A stretch of 10,381 nt of DNA from Patescibacteria group bacterium AH-259-L07 (GCA_027718005.1 JALLOP010000048.1:1-10381); one strand, 5' to 3'. Shown: positions 1-5,734, counted from the stretch's first letter. A program made the numbers and translations. The notes: a model not told the origin generated them from the sequence alone.

Positions 1-713
1 TCTACATGCCCTTAGAAAAAAATCCTCAGCAACAAATCCAGTTTTTAAAAGAAATTTATTCAAGTTATATTGAAAAAGATGTTATTGGTTTTTTAAAAGT
101 CAGGGAACCAATTACTTTTATGAAACTTTTTACTATTCTCTCTGAAGGAATCAGGCAGTTAGTCAACTTACGAGAACTCTCTAACACGGTTGGTTTGGTC
201 TATCGCACTTTAGAAAAATATATCAATATCTTAGAAAAAACTTTTATTCTTAAATCAATTCCACCATTTTTTAAAAATGTCCGCAAAGAATTAACGAAAA
301 TGCCTAAAATTTATTTTATAGATATAGGACTTAGAAATTTTGCTCTCAATTATTTTCAAGATTTCGCTGTTCGGCAAGACAAAAGCGCTCTTTTAGAAAA
401 TTTTATTTTCTCTGAGATTTCTAAACAAACGTATATTCAACTTCACTTTTGGAGAACGAAAGAAAAAGCTGAAGTGGACTTTATTTTAACTAACTATGCC
501 GGGATAATGATCCCTATAGAAGTTAAAGCATTGGCTTTAAAGTCTGCTCAGATTTCCCGCAGTTTTCGCAGTTTTGTAACTAAATACCGCCCAAAACAAG
601 CATTTATTGTTAATTTAGGTTTTCAAGGGAAAATACAGGTTGGAAAAACAGTTATTTATTTCATTCATCCTTATCAAATCAATAGAATTCTAAAAAATTT
701 ACCTCTTTTATAG
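1..713 (+). CDS. DUF4143-type ATPase, C-terminal part (partial, runs off left edge)
   Basis: The reading frame is open from the left edge of the window, so the ATG at position 6 need not be the start. What is visible matches the C-terminal half of AAA-family ATPases carrying a DUF4143 domain. A helical segment near residues 15-30 resembles the end of the ATPase module (YSSYIEKDVIGF). A winged-helix-like stretch follows around residues 55-85 (LRELSNTVGLVYRTLEKYI). A C-terminal nuclease-like fold has the pattern AEVDFIL...IPIEVKA near residues 154-174, which is the D...ExK arrangement of PD-(D/E)xK proteins. In this family the Walker A/B domain lies upstream and should be outside the window. 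The cellular role of such ATPases is poorly known; some are discussed as toxin-antitoxin or defence related, which I cannot test here. It is the only plus-strand gene and is followed by a terminator. Confidence 0.8.
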   Translation, partial: YMPLEKNPQQQIQFLKEIYSSYIEKDVIGFLKVREPITFMKLFTILSEGIRQLVNLRELSNTVGLVYRTLEKYINILEKTFILKSIPPFFKNVRKELTKMPKIYFIDIGLRNFALNYFQDFAVRQDKSALLENFIFSEISKQTYIQLHFWRTKEKAEVDFILTNYAGIMIPIEVKALALKSAQISRSFRSFVTKYRPKQAFIVNLGFQGKIQVGKTVIYFIHPYQINRILKNLPLL

Positions 714-740
714 TTCACAGAACTGTACATAAATTTTTAA

Positions 741-769
741 ATAGCCATATTAAATTGGCTGTTTTTTTA
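741..769. terminator. Rho-independent terminator, probably bidirectional
   Basis: A 7-bp stem (741-747 with 756-762, one G-T pair) with an 8-nt AT loop is followed by a run of seven T on the plus strand, 28 nt after the stop of the DUF4143 gene. The minus strand reads the same hairpin followed by an AT-rich tail, so it may also end the convergent CYTH transcript. Confidence 0.7.
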
Positions 770-803
770 TTTTTTATACAAGAAACCAAAAAATAAAACT
801 ATA

Positions 804-1292
804 CTAAATGATTTTACTTTTGAACAACAAATTCTTTTTCAGTTCATCAAATGAAACTGTCACAAATTCGGGATTTTTAATCTTTAGCTCTTTTATAAAA
901 ATATCTGGAGTAACATTCTCGCCTTCAACTATTAAAAATTCTCCCACATCATCAATCAAATTGATGTTGATGCTGTAACCTCGGAAATCAAAAAATCTTC
1001 TCTTCTTTTTCAAAACACATTTAACGCCGAATTGTTGAGTTAATTTAGATTTTAATTTATCAACATTTCCTACTTTCTTGTACTTAACAATTTCAAATTT
1101 TCCGTTTCTTGATTTGAGATTAACAAAAAAATTGCCATAGTCATCTTCCGTAATCTTTAGAACTTCGCCTTTAGGTTGTTGAAAATAAGTATCCTTTACA
1201 CTAATTTCTTCTACAAATTTCGCACCTAACTCAAGAAGTTTTTTCTCTATCTCTTTGTGGTCATTGATTTGTATTTTTAATTCTTCTGCCAT
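804..1292 (-). CDS. CYTH-domain protein (triphosphate tunnel family)
   Basis: The 162-residue protein fits the CYTH family (class IV adenylate cyclase, thiamine-triphosphatase, inorganic triphosphatase), which handles triphosphate substrates in a beta-tunnel with metal. Visible family marks, in order: the N-terminal strand EELKIQI, the LGA...KDTYF segment at residues 22-37, LKITE at 45-49, a basic KKKRRFF at 95-101, and DDVGEFLIVEGE at 114-125, equivalent to the usual lD-G-FvEiE strand with paired acidic residues. The ExExK signature is incomplete: it reads AxExK (A2, E4, K6). I chose the ATG at 1292 because a GGA (1300-1302) sits 7 nt upstream. The in-frame TTG at 1304 has no Shine-Dalgarno and would add four residues ahead of the conserved strand. 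The substrate cannot be assigned from sequence alone. Confidence 0.75.
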   Translation of the reverse strand: MAEELKIQINDHKEIEKKLLELGAKFVEEISVKDTYFQQPKGEVLKITEDDYGNFFVNLKSRNGKFEIVKYKKVGNVDKLKSKLTQQFGVKCVLKKKRRFFDFRGYSININLIDDVGEFLIVEGENVTPDIFIKELKIKNPEFVTVSFDELKKNLLFKSKII

Positions 1293-1311
1293 AAAATATT
1301 CCAAAAAAATA

Positions 1312-1331
1312 ATGGCGGAGAGGGTGGGATT
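1312..1331 (-). repeat. tRNA 3'-end fragment (acceptor strand plus CCA), copy 1
   Basis: Read on the minus strand this is the last part of a tRNA: half a T-stem, an acceptor 3' strand CCTCTCC, discriminator G, and CCA. The 20 bases are identical to 4688-4707. The similarity stops before the T-loop, and no 5' half of a tRNA is nearby. It lies 20 nt upstream of the CYTH start codon. Confidence 0.6.
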
Positions 1332-1399
1332 TTAGCCCTTTTTAGTTATTCACAGCTATTGGATTCGATAACCTCCTTTAATTTACTATAATATTACTG

Positions 1400-1457
1400 A
1401 AAAAGGCTTTCGGCCGGAGTTCATAAACTCCAAGTTAGCGGAAGGTCTTTTTGTTTT
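1400..1457 (+). terminator. Orphan plus-strand hairpin with T-tract (terminator or small RNA)
   Basis: The outer stem pairs 1400-1411 with 1441-1452 (twelve pairs including two G-U). An inner perfect hairpin has arms 1416-1421 and 1426-1431 with a 4-nt loop. The 3' side runs into TCTTTTTGTTTTT. On the plus strand the two imperfect positions are G-U pairs, whereas on the minus strand they become A-C and C-A mismatches. The functional RNA is therefore more likely plus-strand, although both flanking genes are minus-strand. A TATAAT at 1387-1392 sits just upstream, but its -35 (TTCGAT at 17 bp) is poor. It could still serve as a weak terminator for the Nudix transcript. Confidence 0.55.
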
Positions 1458-1508
1458 TGGACGACAAATTCTTTATAAACTCTCAAAAGCGATGCCAGCG
1501 ATATGCTT

Positions 1509-1919
1509 CTAATCAATTTTCGTTTTCAAATATTTCCCGATTATCTCATTATGTTCAAAGGCTAATCGATCGAGCTTCTCTATCTCAACTGGAGAGAACC
1601 ATTTATATTCCAAGGAAAAAGGAGGATTAACTTTAACCTTTGACTCATCTACTTTACCGACAAAAACAACTATTTTGTCAACATGCTCATCATTATGAAC
1701 AGGGATAGTAAAAAGTACTCTTGGTTCAAGAAATAAGGTCTGTAAATCACATTCAACTTCACCTAGTACTGCTTTTTCAAGCGGGAATCCTTTTTTTATT
1801 TCACCTATTCCACTAATCAACGCCCAATGACCTGCAAATGGCTCTCGCCCTCTTTTGATTAAAAGTATTTCCTTCTTGTCGTTAATTACAATAGCACATG
1901 TAGCCTTTACTTTTTCCAT
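1509..1919 (-). CDS. Nudix-fold protein with degenerate Nudix box
   Basis: The 136-residue protein has the Nudix layout: first strand VKATCAIVIND (4-14), LLIKRGREPFAGHWALISG (19-37), then the box region at 39-60, a beta-rich middle, and a C-terminal helix. The catalytic consensus GX5EX7REUXEEXGU is heavily altered. G39, E54 and V55 are present, but the first Glu is F45, the Arg is G53, the two metal-binding Glu are C57 and D58, and the final Gly is Q60. Active Nudix enzymes hydrolyse nucleoside-diphosphate-linked compounds. With these changes ordinary metal catalysis is doubtful, and a binding or regulatory role, or an altered subfamily, is possible. The ATG at 1919 is the natural start, but I see no Shine-Dalgarno and no convincing promoter. 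Base composition is typical of the AT-rich neighbours (19 G+C of 60 in bases 1861-1920). Confidence 0.75.
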   Translation of the reverse strand: MEKVKATCAIVINDKKEILLIKRGREPFAGHWALISGIGEIKKGFPLEKAVLGEVECDLQTLFLEPRVLFTIPVHNDEHVDKIVVFVGKVDESKVKVNPPFSLEYKWFSPVEIEKLDRLAFEHNEIIGKYLKTKID

Positions 1920-2142
1920 GTTAGAAAATTGATAAAATACTGTTTATAACTCGCTTTTATATGAAGTGCTTTTCATAACGTGGCGGTGCCTGTACGAAAA
2001 TATCCGAACCGAAATCGCTGGCAGCGGCTGAAATCTTCGCGCGCCAGCCGCCGCCAGCCTGCACGCCGATTCTGACAATTTCAAGTCTTTTGGCGGCACT
2101 AAAATGAATTTGCAAAGCAAGTTCTTCTCATATGAATTTTAG
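1920..2142. other. Gene-free, GC-rich spacer with a long imperfect palindrome
   Basis: I find no supportable gene here. Bases 2017-2030 pair with 2045-2058 around a 14-nt loop, giving a 14-bp hairpin whose single flaw is an A-C on the plus strand and a G-U on the minus strand. Two TGGCGG motifs (1981 and 2092) recall the tRNA-end fragments found in other gaps, but here the spacing between the TTCG-like motif and the CCA is 5 nt too long for a true T-arm. The block 1980-2075 is clearly GC-richer than the Nudix gene next to it. It may be the decayed edge of the acquired segment carrying the adjacent HAD gene. Confidence 0.5.
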
Positions 2143-2191
2143 CAAAAAGAAGAATGGGCCGTCCATTCGGTGTATTCTGAATGTCGGCCCA
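2143..2191 (-). terminator. Terminator of the GC-rich HAD gene
   Basis: It lies 3 nt past the stop codon. On the minus strand TGGGCCG (2185-2191) pairs with CGGCCCA (2155-2161), with an inner CATTC/GAATG stem after a small internal loop. A T-rich tail (TTCTTCTTTTTG) follows. It is the clear end of a single-gene transcript. Confidence 0.7.
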
Positions 2192-2194
2192 AGG

Positions 2195-2686
2195 TTACGG
2201 AATGAGATCTGCGAGAATCTCATCCCATGTGTTTACCTGCTTGACTCGGTTGAGAAAGCGAGCGAATCGCCGAACTTCGTTCAGACGTGGCTGGAAAAGA
2301 TAGAGCGTTCCCACTGTTGTGAGATTCCCCAAAATCTCCAAGTGGTCATCAACGAAGTGCGTGATGCACAAATTCTCGCAGATACCGGCCTTCTCGTGTC
2401 GCTCACGACAGAAGTGAACACAGTCGCGTCCGATTCCGGTGAGGTCGTAGAAGCAGTGATGATCGAGCCAATGCAGGGTCTTGTCCTGCACACGCTGACC
2501 GCACGTCGAGACAAGGCATACCTTGTCGCCGAACCGCTTCTCCACGAGCTCGTGCAAAGCATCGAAGACGCCAGGCACCGCCGTAGTCCGCAGGTAGTTG
2601 TCAGAAAAGAGCGAGGTATCAGTTCCATCGTTCACTCGATCGATGATGACGCCGCCGATATCGACGCCAAGCGTTTCTGCATTCAA
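2195..2686 (-). CDS. HAD-superfamily phosphatase-like protein, cysteine-rich, GC-rich
   Basis: The 163-residue protein carries HAD motifs. Motif I is VDIGGVII with nucleophile D9; the usual second Asp is G11, as in many DxGG-type HADs. Motif II is LVST (S60/T61), motif III is probably K99, and motif IV is HFVDDHLE with D113/D114. Such enzymes usually dephosphorylate small metabolites or nucleotides, but the substrate is unknown. Seven cysteines in 163 residues (57, 62, 78, 89, 93, 103, 107) are unusual for an intracellular HAD. The start is TTG at 2686: a perfect AGGAGG lies 8 nt upstream, while the nearby ATG is out of frame. The gene is much GC-richer than its surroundings (35 of 60 in bases 2461-2520), which suggests recent transfer. 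It has its own promoter and terminator. Confidence 0.8.
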   Translation of the reverse strand: MNAETLGVDIGGVIIDRVNDGTDTSLFSDNYLRTTAVPGVFDALHELVEKRFGDKVCLVSTCGQRVQDKTLHWLDHHCFYDLTGIGRDCVHFCRERHEKAGICENLCITHFVDDHLEILGNLTTVGTLYLFQPRLNEVRRFARFLNRVKQVNTWDEILADLIP

Positions 2687-2694
2687 CGTTCTGT

Positions 2695-2700
2695 CCTCCT
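2695..2700 (-). promoter_or_regulatory. Shine-Dalgarno AGGAGG that fixes a TTG start
   Basis: A perfect AGGAGG sits 8 nt before the TTG at 2686 in the minus-strand reading. The spacing is optimal, so the rare start codon is credible. An out-of-frame ATG overlaps the second codon region and does not lead into the HAD frame. Confidence 0.8.
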
Positions 2701-2746
2701 ATCAAGGTTCGTTTTAATCTAAGCACCATACCTAGATTTGTAAATA

Positions 2747-2775
2747 ATCATAGCATAATTGAATCAATATGTCAA
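2747..2775 (-). promoter_or_regulatory. Sigma70-type promoter for the GC-rich HAD gene
   Basis: The minus strand reads TTGACA (2770-2775), a 17-bp spacer, and TATGAT (2747-2752). The predicted start of transcription near 2740 gives a leader of about 55 nt. A short inverted repeat (AATCTA at 2733-2738 read against 2716-2721) lies right at the start of that leader. The promoter is AT-rich although the gene it serves is GC-rich. Confidence 0.8.
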
Positions 2776-2776
2776 G

Positions 2777-2800
2777 AAGAAGCGGCGCTAGCCGCTTCTT
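2777..2800. repeat. Perfect 10-bp palindrome abutting the -35 box
   Basis: Bases 2777-2786 and 2791-2800 are perfect complements around a GCTA loop. One arm ends 1 bp from the -35 hexamer of the HAD promoter. No T-tract follows on either strand, so it is not a normal terminator. It could be a protein-binding site or a transcription insulator. Confidence 0.45.
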
Positions 2801-2899
2801 GGGGAAGAATCTCATGAAAAAATTTCTTCTGCCCTTACAAAATATATTCGAGCCGATTTGTTTTCAGGTTCTTTGACAGTTTGGAATGTTCGCGGCGGA

Positions 2900-3074
2900 G
2901 CCGCTCATTTTGCTTCGCCCCATCCGAGCCGCACGGCACGCGCCGCGAGGCAACCTCTTCCAACTTACATTTTTCAATTGGCGGGACACTCGGGTCTAGA
3001 ACCCGCTTTTATTGGTAATTTTAAGGCATTTTTTGCGATTTGTCCAGAAGCAGTTTTTAGGCACGTGGGTCGGG
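2900..3074 (-). repeat. Degenerate repeat of about 170 bp, copy A, containing a tRNA-3'-like arm
   Basis: This block is a diverged relative of 5735-5896. Shared landmarks in the same order are: a GC-rich hairpin zone, a GCAAC..TTCCA segment, GGCGGG-CACTCGGGTCT, GAACC, then about 50 less conserved bases, and finally TTTTAGGCAC-TGGGTCGGG. The distance from GGCGGG to AGGCAC is 85 nt here and 84 nt in copy B. Minus-strand bases 3004-2979 have a TTC exactly 20 nt before the CCA end, the spacing of a tRNA T-arm plus acceptor. There is no matching 5' acceptor strand, so it is not a functional tRNA. No gene is supportable between 2801 and 3187; bases 3075-3187 show nothing I recognise. Confidence 0.5.
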
Positions 3075-3187
3075 TTATTTTTAAGCTAAATGAGACAAAT
3101 GAGACACTATTAGTGATAGTAACTATTATTCAGAGAATTTTCTTTTATCCCTATATCTCACACATTTTTTAAGAATTTAGACAAAAA

Positions 3188-3220
3188 ATAAAGGCACAGA
3201 CTCGTGTCTCATGCCTTTTT
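3188..3220. terminator. Bidirectional terminator after the HAD-fusion gene
   Basis: AAAGGCA (3190-3196) pairs with TGCCTTT (3212-3218), with a small AGAC/GTCT inner stem. The minus strand continues into TTTATTTTTTG just after the stem, 45 nt beyond the stop of the minus-strand gene. The plus strand also ends in five T. Confidence 0.75.
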
Positions 3221-3264
3221 GGAGAATTCTTGTTAAGCAAAAAATTATTTTTCTTTCTTAGGCA

Positions 3265-4398
3265 CTATATTCCCTGATAATCCCACGCACTGAATCCCTG
3301 ATGCTCTGGGTGAGTATCATCAATTACTTTTTTCAGATATTTTCCTTTAAAATCGCTTTTATTTACTACGGGCAGAAACTCTTGTGGGACTCCCATTTTA
3401 GCAAGTGTTCTACTTAATTCCTCTAAGGGGCCATTGCTAAATATCACAATTTTCTTTCCTTCTCTTGCCTCTGCTTTCAGATCATCAACTAATTTTTCAT
3501 TTAATTCTCCATTGATTATAAGAGTCCCTTCTACATCAACAAATATGCCTTCCAGCGCTTCTTTCTTTCCCTTTCCCTTTTCAGCTATCTCAGCTATCTT
3601 TATATTCTCTTGCAATTCTTTAAGGTCTTCGATTCTTTTTACTTTTATTTCATAAACGTCAGAAAGATAAGATTTTATTTCATCTTCTGATATGTCGTCT
3701 TTGACCAGCTCCAAAATTTTAACTAACCTAGATATACTTCTGAGATCACGTATCCAGCTTCGATCTATCAATCTTGCCTTCTTTTTAATATGCTCTATAA
3801 CAAAGTCTTTTGGCGTTTCAGTTGATAAAAAAATGTGTGCCGCCTTATAATATGGATCGAGTAGGTTAATCAATTCTTCAGAGTGCTCTGTTAAAACAGC
3901 TGGTTTAAAAGGATACTTTTCAGCAAATTTTTCTTTATCATCTTCTTCACAAACTCTATCCAAATTATACCTAGCCATATCACCTAGCATTCTGTCAACA
4001 CATTCTATCTCATTAAGCTCAACAGCCCTGGATGCACTTACTTCAACTAACTTTTCTGCAACCTCTGAATAACCTGACTCGAAAAGCCATCCAAAAAAAT
4101 GGGATACACTATGTGTTGTAATTTGGAGTTCTCTTTTATTTTGAGCATTCTTGATCAAATCTTGAAATCGATTAACGCATTCATGAAGCAAGTTTGAATA
4201 ATGCTTCTCTAGTGCATATTTGGCAAATTGCTCTAAAGCTGTTGACTCATCTTCATAAGCATCGTACCACTCTCTGTCTCTAATTCTCATCAATTCTCGA
4301 CATGCTGCAACTGGTCCTTTTTCATTCAAGGCGTTAATTAGATATTTAGCTTCCATATTTTCCACTTGTTTAGGTTTTTCAATTTGTTTCTCGTCCAT
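3265..4398 (-). CDS. Helical-domain protein with C-terminal HAD-like domain
   Basis: The 377-residue protein has two parts. Residues 1 to about 280 are charged and helix-rich with no motif I can name. Residues 283-377 form a compact HAD-like domain: GIFVDVEGTL (D288, with E290 in place of the usual second Asp), VIFSNG (S321), lysines in NKSDFKGKYLKK (347-357), and a terminal VIDD (D360/D361). DxE instead of DxD weakens the case for a standard phosphohydrolase. The protein ends only 16 residues after motif IV, which is short for the Rossmann fold. The ATG at 4398 is the start: AGGAG (4407-4411) lies 8 nt upstream, and the longer in-frame extension to 4458 begins inside the -35 box of the promoter. 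The partner or substrate of the N-terminal domain is unknown. Confidence 0.7.
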   Translation of the reverse strand: MDEKQIEKPKQVENMEAKYLINALNEKGPVAACRELMRIRDREWYDAYEDESTALEQFAKYALEKHYSNLLHECVNRFQDLIKNAQNKRELQITTHSVSHFFGWLFESGYSEVAEKLVEVSASRAVELNEIECVDRMLGDMARYNLDRVCEEDDKEKFAEKYPFKPAVLTEHSEELINLLDPYYKAAHIFLSTETPKDFVIEHIKKKARLIDRSWIRDLRSISRLVKILELVKDDISEDEIKSYLSDVYEIKVKRIEDLKELQENIKIAEIAEKGKGKKEALEGIFVDVEGTLIINGELNEKLVDDLKAEAREGKKIVIFSNGPLEELSRTLAKMGVPQEFLPVVNKSDFKGKYLKKVIDDTHPEHQGFSAWDYQGI

Positions 4399-4429
4399 AA
4401 TTATTTCTCCTTCCTTTAGTTTTATCTGT

Positions 4430-4458
4430 ACTCTATCATTTTTTCTTGCTCTTGTCAA
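4430..4458 (-). promoter_or_regulatory. Sigma70-type promoter for the HAD-fusion gene
   Basis: The minus strand reads TTGACA (4453-4458), a 17-bp spacer, and TAGAGT (4430-4435). Transcription should start near 4423, giving a leader of about 25 nt that contains the AGGAG ribosome site. The position excludes the TTG at 4458 as a translation start. Confidence 0.75.
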
Positions 4459-4532
4459 TAGCGATTTCCTTAAAAAAATAAAAAAAGCTCTCTGATTCGG
4501 ACGTTATCTGGCCCTGTTTGGTAGATAGGTTG

Positions 4533-4575
4533 GGGACAGTCCCATGCAAGGGAACAGCAATGTAGGGACAGTCCC
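4533..4575. repeat. Pair of GGGACAGTCCC palindromes
   Basis: The 11-mer GGGACAGTCCC, a palindrome around a central A, occurs at 4533-4543 and again at 4565-4575, 32 bp apart. Palindromes of this kind are typical of REP-like repeats mobilised in trans. No transposase is present in the window. The rest of the gap 4459-4532 shows no recognisable feature. Confidence 0.55.
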
Positions 4576-4583
4576 CCGAGGTG

Positions 4584-4655
4584 GGGATTGCTTCGTCGGC
4601 TGTCTTCGACAGCCTCCTCGCAATGACAAAAGAAAAAATCCTCGCAATGACAATG
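4584..4655 (+). repeat. Palindromic repeat element, copy 1 (AATGACA family)
   Basis: A hairpin with arms GGCTGTC (4598-4604) and GACAGCC (4608-4614) is flanked by ATTGC and GCAAT arms. The motif AATGACA follows at 4622-4628 and again at 4646-4652. The order hairpin, AATGACA, short spacer, AATGACA is repeated at 8579-8627 inside the ligase gene and, less well preserved, at the right end of the window. It is a dispersed repeat, here in an intergenic position. Confidence 0.6.
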
Positions 4656-4687
4656 CGGGGCTATGGGTTGCTCGATAACAAAATGTT

Positions 4688-4716
4688 ATGGCGGAGAGGG
4701 TGGGATTCGAACCTGC
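4688..4716 (-). repeat. tRNA 3'-end fragment (T-loop, acceptor, CCA), copy 2
   Basis: The minus strand reads GGTTCGAATCCC, then CCTCTCC, G, CCA. The TTC of the T-loop is exactly 20 nt before the end of the CCA, as in a real tRNA. The 5' side of the T-stem is already degraded and upstream sequence shows no anticodon or D arm. Its first 20 bases are identical to 1312-1331. Confidence 0.65.
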
Positions 4717-4745
4717 AAAAGCCCCGGAGGCGTCTTCTCTTCAAA

Positions 4746-5630
4746 TTATTTTTTAAAGCTTTGAACTATTTTCCATACACCTTTTTCTCGAAAGGCTGGA
4801 ATGTTCTGGCGACGGGCGGCATTAAAAAGTGCCGGAGCAGATTTTTTGTATTGCCTGGCATAATCAGCAAGCGTTATTACTTTTCCGCCTTTTAAATAAG
4901 TAACTCTCTTGTAAAGCGATTCCGTAAGGGCAAGTGCAATAATTTTCTCCATTGCTTTGGTTTTTTTGCCATAGCGATACGTATCAAATGCTTGATAATA
5001 TTTTTTCTTTTCTTTATTACGAATTATAATACCAGAAAAACCAAGTTGAAAAAACTGATAATTGATAAGGGCGCGGCCAATGCGCCCATTGCCATCAACC
5101 AACGGATGAATGGTCTCAAAATCAAGATGAAATTTAGCAATTTTGTCTATAAAATACACATCCAGATCGCTGGAATATTCAATAAGAATCTCTTTAATCA
5201 TTTGCTCGACGTGCTCCGGTGCCGGCGCAATATGTGTACCAACCCGAACATATTCACCTTTTTTACGGAATCGTCCAGCAATATCATCATTAATACCACT
5301 GATGAGCATCTGATGCAAAAACAATATCAGTTCACTGTTTAATTCCTGTTTTTGAGATTTGTTGCGCATATATATTATAATACGAGCCAAATTTTTTGCC
5401 TCAAACACTTCTCGCACACTCAACTCGCGCGACACCCCCATCTCTAAAAGAATTTTTTCAGTTTCTTTAAGTGTCAGCGTAGAATTTTCTATAGCATTCG
5501 AGTTATAAACGCTCTCAGGAATTTCGACCTCATCAATCATAGCCAAAAGTGATGTTTTGCCTTTGCGTAAAGAGTCATATTCGCGTTTGAGTTTTTGTAT
5601 ACGCTTTTTAATTGGACTGGTGGTGGCCAT
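4746..5630 (-). CDS. Fic-family AMP-transferase, class II, with C-terminal HTH
   Basis: The 294-residue protein has a complete Fic core. The catalytic loop at 175-186 reads HPLVDGNGRIGR, matching HPFxxGNGRxxR with the catalytic His175 intact. The target-docking flap is around 119-143 (AGRFRKKGEYVRVGTHIAPAP). An N-terminal inhibitory helix carries S44-N-A-I-E48-N49, the (S/T)xxxE(G/N) motif, so this is a class II, self-inhibited Fic. Such enzymes transfer AMP from ATP to hydroxyl side chains of target proteins. Residues 252-289 (ITLADYARQY...IPAFREKGVWKI) look like a helix-turn-helix domain, suggesting it can bind DNA. The gene has its own promoter inside a perfect inverted repeat, which fits autoregulation. 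No antitoxin-like small partner gene is adjacent. There is no Shine-Dalgarno before the ATG at 5630. Confidence 0.9.
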   Translation of the reverse strand: MATTSPIKKRIQKLKREYDSLRKGKTSLLAMIDEVEIPESVYNSNAIENSTLTLKETEKILLEMGVSRELSVREVFEAKNLARIIIYMRNKSQKQELNSELILFLHQMLISGINDDIAGRFRKKGEYVRVGTHIAPAPEHVEQMIKEILIEYSSDLDVYFIDKIAKFHLDFETIHPLVDGNGRIGRALINYQFFQLGFSGIIIRNKEKKKYYQAFDTYRYGKKTKAMEKIIALALTESLYKRVTYLKGGKVITLADYARQYKKSAPALFNAARRQNIPAFREKGVWKIVQSFKK

Positions 5631-5637
5631 ATATTTT

Positions 5638-5676
5638 ATAGTGAATTTACACGATATATTATAGTAAATTCACTAT
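5638..5676. promoter_or_regulatory. Perfect 13-bp inverted repeat, probable operator of the Fic gene
   Basis: ATAGTGAATTTAC at 5638-5650 is repeated as its exact complement at 5664-5676 across a 13-bp spacer. One arm fills the -35/-10 spacer of the Fic promoter and the other covers the predicted transcription start. A third partial half-site (TAGTGAATA, 5691-5699) lies beside the -35 box. The geometry is what a repressor site would have. Confidence 0.7.
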
Positions 5677-5686
5677 TTTTTATCAA
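5658..5686 (-). promoter_or_regulatory. Sigma70-type promoter of the Fic gene
   Basis: The minus strand reads TTGATA (5681-5686), a 17-bp spacer, and a perfect TATAAT (5658-5663). Transcription should start near 5651, about 20 nt before the ATG. Confidence 0.75.
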
Positions 5687-5734
5687 TAGTTAGTGAATAA
5701 AATAACGAATAATTGGCGGTATTTTCTGGACGAG

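Noticed and set aside
1371..1379. ACCTCCTTT resembling the 3' end of 16S rRNA, or an AAAGGAGGT ribosome site on the minus strand
   Set aside because: No further rRNA similarity precedes it, and no start codon lies at a suitable distance on the minus strand.
2132..2722. A 196-codon plus-strand open frame opposite the HAD gene
   Set aside because: It mirrors the GC-rich HAD gene. The minus-strand frame has HAD motifs, a perfect ribosome site, a promoter and a terminator; the plus-strand one has none.
2814..2876. A 20-codon frame MKKFLLPLQN... with a GGGGA 8 nt upstream
   Set aside because: Too short and unsupported by any promoter or homology; a chance signal-peptide-like start is likely.
2858..3172. 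A 104-codon plus-strand open frame
   Set aside because: It runs through the degenerate repeat and tRNA-like fragment and has no recognisable protein features or ribosome site.
4399..4458. Longer N-terminus for the HAD-fusion protein
   Set aside because: The extension begins inside the -35 box and the AGGAG site points to the ATG at 4398.
4581..4895. A 104-codon plus-strand open frame containing RRGWDSNLQ
   Set aside because: This peptide is what an antisense reading of a tRNA 3' end gives, and the frame then overlaps the Fic gene.
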